A stretch of DNA of 9,222 bases. Source: Bacteroidales bacterium UBA1208 (GTDB taxonomy: Bacteria > Bacteroidota > Bacteroidia > Bacteroidales > P3). Positions 5,269 to 9,222 of the stretch are shown here, in pieces. The position numbers and the translations under genes were made by a program. Every line of letters starts with the position of its first letter. Positions within the stretch are counted from its first letter, which is position 1. The notes under the pieces are model-generated. The model worked only from the letters and a program-made list of their open reading frames with translations, did not search any database and was not told the DNA's origin. Location: the NCBI GenBank assembly GCA_002309955.1, contig DBXQ01000034.1:6616-15837 (forward strand), given 5' to 3'.

Positions 5269-6939
5269 ATGACTGAATCTGAATTTAAACAATATTTGCT
5301 AACGTACTACCCTGTAGAAGACGAAAAGTGCGAATGGAAGGAAATGAAGAACCTGAAGAATTCCTTCAACGGGCACGATGGAGAGGACGTGATGTCGTAT
5401 GTGTCGGGCATTGCTAACATGGAAGGTGGTGTACTGGTTATAGGTGTGATGGATAAAACGTTAGAGATTGTGGGGACAGACATGTCGCAGTTTAATCTCG
5501 ATGTCAATTCCGCCGTTTACAAAATCAAGGAGAACTGCACAAATGTGTCGTCAGAGGGTCTATATATTGAAGAGTTTGTTACCAGCGATACAAAAAAGGT
5601 GGTTTGGATTATCCATATTCCCAAACATCTGCCCCGCCGTCCTGTATATGCCCACAAGAAAGCATGGCAGAGAATCAAGGACAGCTTGGTCCCATTAACA
5701 CGAGAACGTGAAGAAGTAATTTTGAGTGAAGGGTTACTGAAACAGGATTGGACGGCAGAAATACTGCCAGATGCAACCATCGTTGATCTTGACCCTGCAG
5801 CCATATTAAAGGCACGTGAGAAATACAAAGAAGTGCATCCTGGCAGAAATAAGGAGGTGGACGGATGGGACGACAAGACGTTTCTGAACAAGGCTCACAT
5901 CACCATAAAAGGCCAGATAACGATTGCTGCCATCATTCTATTGGGTCGAGAGGAGTCAGAACACTATCTGCTACCAAAGGTATGCAAGGTTAGGTGGTCA
6001 CTAAAGAATGAGAAATCCGAGAATCTTGATTTCAAAGTTTTTTCCATTCCAATGATTCTTGCCATTGAAGATATAGGGCGTCAGATTCGCAACACGTCTT
6101 ATGAGTTTACCATCAGTGGCAATATCTTCCCAGAAAAGTTGTTCCGTTATGATGAGTTTACACTGAGAGAGCCTCTGAACAACGCCATTGCCCACCAGGA
6201 TTACGACAAAGGTGCGAGAATAGAAGTGATAGAATACGAGAATGACCATCTGGTATTTAGAAATCATGGTGCGTTCCTACCTGAATCGGTTGAGAAAGTA
6301 GTATTAGATGACAGTCCTGAATCTATTTACCGAAATCCATTTCTGGTTGAGGCAATGAGGAATGTGCATATGGTAGATACGGAGGGTGGTGGAATCAAGA
6401 AGTTGTTTGAACAACAGAAGAAACGCTTCTTCCCCATGCCCGAGTATGACACTTCTGGTGGAATGGTGACAGTTGATATTGAAGGTAAAGTCATCAATGA
6501 GCAGTTTGCAAGGATTTTGGTCAGTGTTCCAGATTTGTCCATGTCGGACTTAATGCTTTTGGATAAGGTACAGAAGCAAAAGAATCTGAACGACGAGGAA
6601 ATAAAGTATTTGAGAAGGAAGAAATACATTGAAGGCCGCAAGAACAGTCTTTTTCTTTCGAAAGGTATTACCAAGAATACTGGAAATGTAGGACTTAAGT
6701 CGACATATGTAAAGAACAAAAGCTTTGACGACGAGTATTTCCGTAGAATGATTGTACAGTATATTGAAAAGTTCGGAGAGGCTAGCCGAAGGGAGATAGA
6801 TGAGCTGTTGATGAATAAGTTGTCAGATGTCTTGTCAGAAGTGCAGAAGAGAAACAAGATAACCAATCTGTTGTCTTATTTGAGAATTCGCAATGTGATA
6901 ATGGTAAATGAGAAAAAGAAATGGATTTTGGTCAAGTGA
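5269..6939 (+). CDS. AlbA_2 (Schlafen-like) domain and ATPase protein, putative regulator or defence factor
   Basis: A 556-residue protein. Residues about 15-140 form an AlbA_2 domain: ECEWKE-type start (CEWKEMKN at 21-28), then SGIANMEGGVLVIGVMD (46-62) and a strand-rich part ending near PRRPVYAHKKAWQRI. A middle region (about 290-390) has GHKL-type ATPase features of COG2865-like proteins: FTLREPLNNAIAHQDY with the N-box asparagines at 304-305, LVFRNHGAFLP, and NPFLVEAMRNVHMVDTEGGGI as the glycine-rich segment. The C-terminus (about 490-556) looks like a winged helix. Length is normal for the family. Known: family members are usually annotated as ATP-binding or transcriptional regulators; the AlbA_2 fold is shared with animal Schlafen RNases. 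Whether this one binds DNA or cuts RNA is not visible. It may work with the membrane protein upstream. No terminator follows. Confidence 0.85.
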   Translation: MTESEFKQYLLTYYPVEDEKCEWKEMKNLKNSFNGHDGEDVMSYVSGIANMEGGVLVIGVMDKTLEIVGTDMSQFNLDVNSAVYKIKENCTNVSSEGLYIEEFVTSDTKKVVWIIHIPKHLPRRPVYAHKKAWQRIKDSLVPLTREREEVILSEGLLKQDWTAEILPDATIVDLDPAAILKAREKYKEVHPGRNKEVDGWDDKTFLNKAHITIKGQITIAAIILLGREESEHYLLPKVCKVRWSLKNEKSENLDFKVFSIPMILAIEDIGRQIRNTSYEFTISGNIFPEKLFRYDEFTLREPLNNAIAHQDYDKGARIEVIEYENDHLVFRNHGAFLPESVEKVVLDDSPESIYRNPFLVEAMRNVHMVDTEGGGIKKLFEQQKKRFFPMPEYDTSGGMVTVDIEGKVINEQFARILVSVPDLSMSDLMLLDKVQKQKNLNDEEIKYLRRKKYIEGRKNSLFLSKGITKNTGNVGLKSTYVKNKSFDDEYFRRMIVQYIEKFGEASRREIDELLMNKLSDVLSEVQKRNKITNLLSYLRIRNVIMVNEKKKWILVK

Positions 6940-7047
6940 GATTTAAACAAAAAATGTAAAATCTAAACGAGTACTACATGTAAGTATCGCATGTACAAAA
7001 TTGTAACGGATAACAAGATTTAAACGAGAACTCAATTTTTAAACGAG
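6938..7047 (+). repeat. dispersed short direct repeats around TTTAAACGAG
   Basis: GATCTAAACGAG-like words occur at 6958-6971 (AAAATCTAAACGAG), 7016-7028 (AGATTTAAACGAG) and 7036-7047 (TTTTTAAACGAG), with a partial copy GAGATTTAAACA at 6938-6949 over the stop of the AlbA_2 gene. Spacing is irregular. They fill the gap between that gene and the decayed ATPase, and could be scars of repeated deletion or insertion, or binding sites. Confidence 0.4.
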
Positions 7048-7061
7048 ATTACACAGGAAAA

Positions 7062-7445
7062 GAGTTTCAGCGGCTTGTCGTTAGTCTCTATATCAAGCCC
7101 AATGTCGACATCTACATAACAGGTTCCAATGCCTACATGCTCTCCGGTGAGTTGGCCACATTGCTGACCGGACGTTATGTGGAAATTAATCTTCTTCCAC
7201 TTCAATTTGCTGAATACAACGATTTTATACATTTGAAATCGCCAAACTTATCAAACAATGAAACTTTGGCGAATTTTATACATTACGGAGGTGTACCTGA
7301 ATATGTTAAGCAACTACAGATTGGGGAGAAGCAGGCTGACATGTTTGCTGACAGCATTCTGAAAACCATTGTAGAGAAAGACATTTTCCAACGACTGAAT
7401 ATAACCAACAACCCGTTAATCTGCCAGACGGCCGTGATTTTATAA
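7062..7445 (+). pseudogene. truncated AAA_14/DUF4143 ATPase (central fragment)
   Basis: The open frame encodes EFQRLVVSLYIKPNVDIYITG, SNAYMLSGELATLLTGRYVEI and LPLQFAEYNDF, then YGGVPEYVK, and ends DIFQRLNITNNPLICQTAVIL. This is the post-Walker-B part of an AAA_14 domain (sensor strand IYITGSNA, arginine-finger-type GRYVEI) running into the region before DUF4143. The P-loop and Walker B are missing upstream, and the DUF4143 nuclease-like part is missing downstream, so it cannot be an active ATPase. An ATG at 7137 would give a 102-residue product but splits the sensor strand and is unlikely to be meaningful. Sequence details differ from the intact ATPase at 7495-8634, so it is a relic of a separate member of the family. 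Confidence 0.75.
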
Positions 7446-7494
7446 TCGGTTTGGGTTTGCAAAGATACGATTTTTTTACCATTCGGGTGGATTT

Positions 7495-8634
7495 TTAGAC
7501 GATATTGTCTGCCCAGAGGTCGGAGAGAAACTCGCGGACGGGTATAATCTCAATATTGCCTACCCGTCGATGCCGTAAATCTTGTGACACCATGATTAGT
7601 CGCGCTTGAGGATAGTCTTCGCCAAAGGAACGCAGTCCGCGTAACTGGTGTTCTTTGACCTCGGTGGTGGACTTTATCTCGATGCCAACAGCGGCATCGC
7701 CAAGGACGGCATCAATCTCTATGCCACTCCCGGTACGCCAATATGATAGCTCGTTTCTTCGTCCATGATACCCGAGGTATGCGACGATCTCCTGGATAAT
7801 CAAGTGCTCGAAAGCGTGTCCATATTCGGGAGAGCCTTGCTTGAGGTGGGAACGATGAAGCAGGTGGTTTGAAATGCCAACATCAAAAAGATAGAATTTA
7901 GGCGCTTGAATCAGTTTCCGTTTTACTGTCTTCGTGTAAGCAGGTATGGTGTAGCCAAATAAAGTGTCAACAAGGATGTCAAAATAAGATTTCACTGTCA
8001 CCGAACTGACTCCACAGTCGGCTGCCACGTTGGTATAGACAAGCATCTCGCCACTGGTTAATGCGGCAGCTTCGAGAAACCGATTGAATGATGGCAGGTT
8101 GCGAACCACGGCCTCTTCTATTATCTCTGTCTGTAGATATAGTCCTACATACCCACTCAGTCTGCGTGTAGCATCGGCAACAAGGTAGTGACGGGGAAGC
8201 ATCCCGTTGTTTACAGCCCGGTCAATATCAAAGTTGTCGATCTCTACACTGACGAGAGGGTAGAAGTCGTTCTGCAAGGCACGTCCTCCAAGCAGATTGA
8301 CGCCACTACGACGCAGTTTTCGGGCGCTTGACCCCGTGAGGATGAATCTCAATCCCCGGTTTACCATAAGCCAGTGTACCTCATCGAGCAAAATAGGGAG
8401 TTTTTGAATCTCGTCAATGATGACAAGTGTATTTTCTTCGCAGTCTTGTAACTCTTCTCTTAGCAAATACGGCCTGCGGCTTAACCGCTCAAATTCATCA
8501 CTTTTAAGGAGGTCATAATAGCGCTCGTTAGGATATAGTTGCTTCAACAGGGTTGTCTTGCCTGTCTGCCGTGCTCCGAAGAAGAAAACGCTCTCGTCAG
8601 CAGCGTCAGGTAATTTAAAATATCTGTTTATCAT
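7495..8634 (-). CDS. AAA_14-DUF4143 ATP-binding protein
   Basis: A 379-residue protein with start ATG at 8634. Seen: Walker A GARQTGKTTLL (20-30), Walker B TLVIIDEIQKL (69-79, D74-E75), sensor strand FILTGSSARKLRR (97-109) and GGRAL (116-120). A C-terminal DUF4143 region has FEHLIIQEI and then EIDAVLG with VGIEIKS, where D308 and E319-x-K321 fit a PD-(D/E)XK nuclease-like core. Length is normal for the COG1373 family. Known: these ATPases are widespread accessory genes of unclear role, often in Bacteroidetes islands; nuclease activity is suggested by the fold but not generally shown. The gene is monocistronic, convergent with the decayed relative at 7062-7445, and preceded by a strong promoter. 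Confidence 0.88.
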   Translation of the reverse strand: MINRYFKLPDAADESVFFFGARQTGKTTLLKQLYPNERYYDLLKSDEFERLSRRPYLLREELQDCEENTLVIIDEIQKLPILLDEVHWLMVNRGLRFILTGSSARKLRRSGVNLLGGRALQNDFYPLVSVEIDNFDIDRAVNNGMLPRHYLVADATRRLSGYVGLYLQTEIIEEAVVRNLPSFNRFLEAAALTSGEMLVYTNVAADCGVSSVTVKSYFDILVDTLFGYTIPAYTKTVKRKLIQAPKFYLFDVGISNHLLHRSHLKQGSPEYGHAFEHLIIQEIVAYLGYHGRRNELSYWRTGSGIEIDAVLGDAAVGIEIKSTTEVKEHQLRGLRSFGEDYPQARLIMVSQDLRHRRVGNIEIIPVREFLSDLWADNIV

Positions 8635-8677
8635 AAACCGCTACTTTAATTTATCAGGATATATTTAATTTCAAAAT

Positions 8678-8709
8678 GCAAAATTACAAATAAAAAATGA
8701 TATGGCAAA
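8678..8709 (-). promoter_or_regulatory. Bacteroidetes-type promoter for the AAA_14-DUF4143 gene
   Basis: On the minus strand TTTG (8709-8706) is followed after 19 bp by TAATTTTGC (8686-8678), a full match to the Bacteroidetes consensus. The predicted start is near 8671, giving a leader of roughly 35 bases. The promoter lies just inside block B of the right inverted repeat. Confidence 0.7.
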
Positions 8710-8720
8710 AAAAATATTGC

Positions 8721-8877
8721 TTTGCAATGAGAATTCATGGTATTGTTTTTAAACACAGATTACCATTAATTGTTATGGATTTATGTTCATTACACCGCAA
8801 TTCGTGTTAAATAACCGATAAAGATTATCATGAGTGCCCTTTCAGGGCAATTTTTAGCGGCTACCTTTAGGTTTTTC
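8721..8877 (-). repeat. right copy of the long inverted repeat bounding the accessory block
   Basis: This is the reverse complement of the left copy at 1824-2078. Block A is 8777-8877 and block B is 8721-8743, separated by about 33 bp in place of about 130. Block A covers the queG stop codon (TAA at 8869-8867 on the minus strand), so the last codons of queG are part of the repeat. The GC-rich to AT-rich change occurs here, as it does at the left copy. Confidence 0.75.
8835..8849 (+). terminator. short hairpin, possible terminator for rightward transcripts
   Basis: TGCCCT-TTC-AGGGCA is a 6-bp stem with a 3-base loop, followed on the plus strand by ATTTTTAG. It faces transcripts leaving the accessory block to the right, mirroring the left hairpin. 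For queG (minus strand) it lies about 20 bases after the stop but has no U-tract on that side. Confidence 0.4.
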
Positions 8878-9222
8878 GTTGCTTTTGATTTCTCTGCCAC
8901 TGGGAGTGGCGGATGCGGCTGAGGGCGGTGTGCTTGGTGAGACGCTTGAAGGCGGTGGGGTCGGCGCCGGCGAGGGCTTCTAACTGCGCTTTGCGCTCGT
9001 CGGTGAGGGTATAGCGCACTTCGGCTGTCTGGTTATAGGGACAGACAAGTTGGCAGATGTCGCAGCCAAAGGCATAGCCGGAGAGCCGTATGTCGGGCGG
9101 CAGGGTTTCGGCTCGGTTCTCGACGGTGTGGTAGGAGGCACAACGATTGGCGTCAAGCAAGGGAATGCTTGAATGCGTTAATTCGTTAATGCTTGAATGT
9201 GTTAATTCGTTAATGTGTGAAT
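8867..9222 (-). CDS. queG: epoxyqueuosine reductase, C-terminal part (start outside window)
   Basis: The minus-strand frame is open from the window edge to TAA 8867. Recognisable QueG sequence begins LLDANRCASYHTVENR and continues through GYAFGCDICQLVCPYN. These are the four cysteines of the second [4Fe-4S] cluster: the isolated one in NRC and CxxCxxxCP. A basic helical tail (RLTKHTALSRIRHSQWQRNQKQRK) ends the protein. Known: QueG reduces epoxyqueuosine to queuosine in tRNA, the last step of queuosine synthesis, using cobalamin and two iron-sulfur clusters. Upstream of LLDANRC, where the family has a short link to the first cluster's CPTGAL-type motif, the frame instead reads an 8-residue repeat (INELTHSS). 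The gene is therefore either expanded in frame or interrupted; the rest lies outside the window. A TTG at 9160 is unlikely to be the true start, since it lacks the first cluster. Confidence 0.8.
   Translation of the reverse strand, partial: SHINELTHSSINELTHSSIPLLDANRCASYHTVENRAETLPPDIRLSGYAFGCDICQLVCPYNQTAEVRYTLTDERKAQLEALAGADPTAFKRLTKHTALSRIRHSQWQRNQKQRKT
9168..9222 (-). repeat. 24-bp tandem repeat inside the queG reading frame
   Basis: Two full 24-base units (9168-9191 and 9192-9215) differ at one position by my reading, and a partial third (9216-9222) runs off the window. As a multiple of three it keeps the minus-strand frame open and encodes INELTHSS repeats. Words such as AACACATTCAAG are shared with the non-coding tandem repeat at 2236-2283, which suggests a dispersed repeat that has expanded into the gene. 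Confidence 0.75.

Noticed and set aside
7429..7450. Possible terminator hairpin between the convergent ATPase fragment and gene
   Set aside because: Stem of four pairs plus two after a bulge, with no clean U-tract; too weak to call.
7459..7467. Minus-strand TATCTTTGC, a perfect -7 element
   Set aside because: No TTTG at the expected distance upstream, and it lies after the end of the ATPase gene pointing into the antisense of a pseudogene.
1..9222. tRNA, rRNA, integrase, transposase or CRISPR array
   Set aside because: None seen on reading either strand; the boundary repeats are the only mobility-like signal.

Overview
The window looks like a Bacteroidales chromosome (Bacteroides/Prevotella-like; genus not assignable). 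The evidence is two near-perfect Bacteroidetes promoters (TTTG, 19 bp, TAnnTTTG), genes without purine-rich Shine-Dalgarno sequences, and family content typical of that order (B12/radical SAM protein, AAA_14-DUF4143 ATPases, AlbA_2-ATPase proteins, QueG).

Layout. Both edges are GC-rich and look like resident chromosome. The left edge (1-1825) has the 3' part of a B12-binding-type radical SAM enzyme, overlapped by a small two-pass membrane protein. The right edge (8867-9222, minus strand) has the 3' end of queG (epoxyqueuosine reductase). Between them lies an AT-rich accessory block of about 7 kb. It is bounded on each side by a copy of the same diverged repeat in inverted orientation (1824-2078 and 8721-8877). 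Each copy begins at the stop codon of the flanking gene and carries a 6-bp hairpin whose pairing is kept despite sequence change.

The accessory block reads, left to right: (i) a non-coding leader with telomere-like C-rich repeats, a 16-bp tandem repeat and a good promoter; (ii) a two-gene operon, a DUF262 (DGQQR, ParB-like/GmrS-like) protein overlapped by a short HEPN protein with an RHNIAH ribonuclease motif, a strong candidate for a phage-defence or toxin-type module; (iii) about 530 bp of gene debris, including the tail of an AlbA_2/ATPase-type protein; (iv) a membrane-anchored helical protein followed by a full-length AlbA_2 (Schlafen-like) plus GHKL-type ATPase protein; (v) a decayed central fragment of an AAA_14/DUF4143 ATPase; (vi) an intact, convergent AAA_14-DUF4143 ATPase on the minus strand with its own promoter.

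The mixture of intact cassettes and truncated relatives of the same families suggests a turnover hotspot, probably a small defence-type island. No integrase, transposase, tRNA, rRNA or CRISPR array was seen. How the block moved, and whether the inverted repeats took part, is inference.
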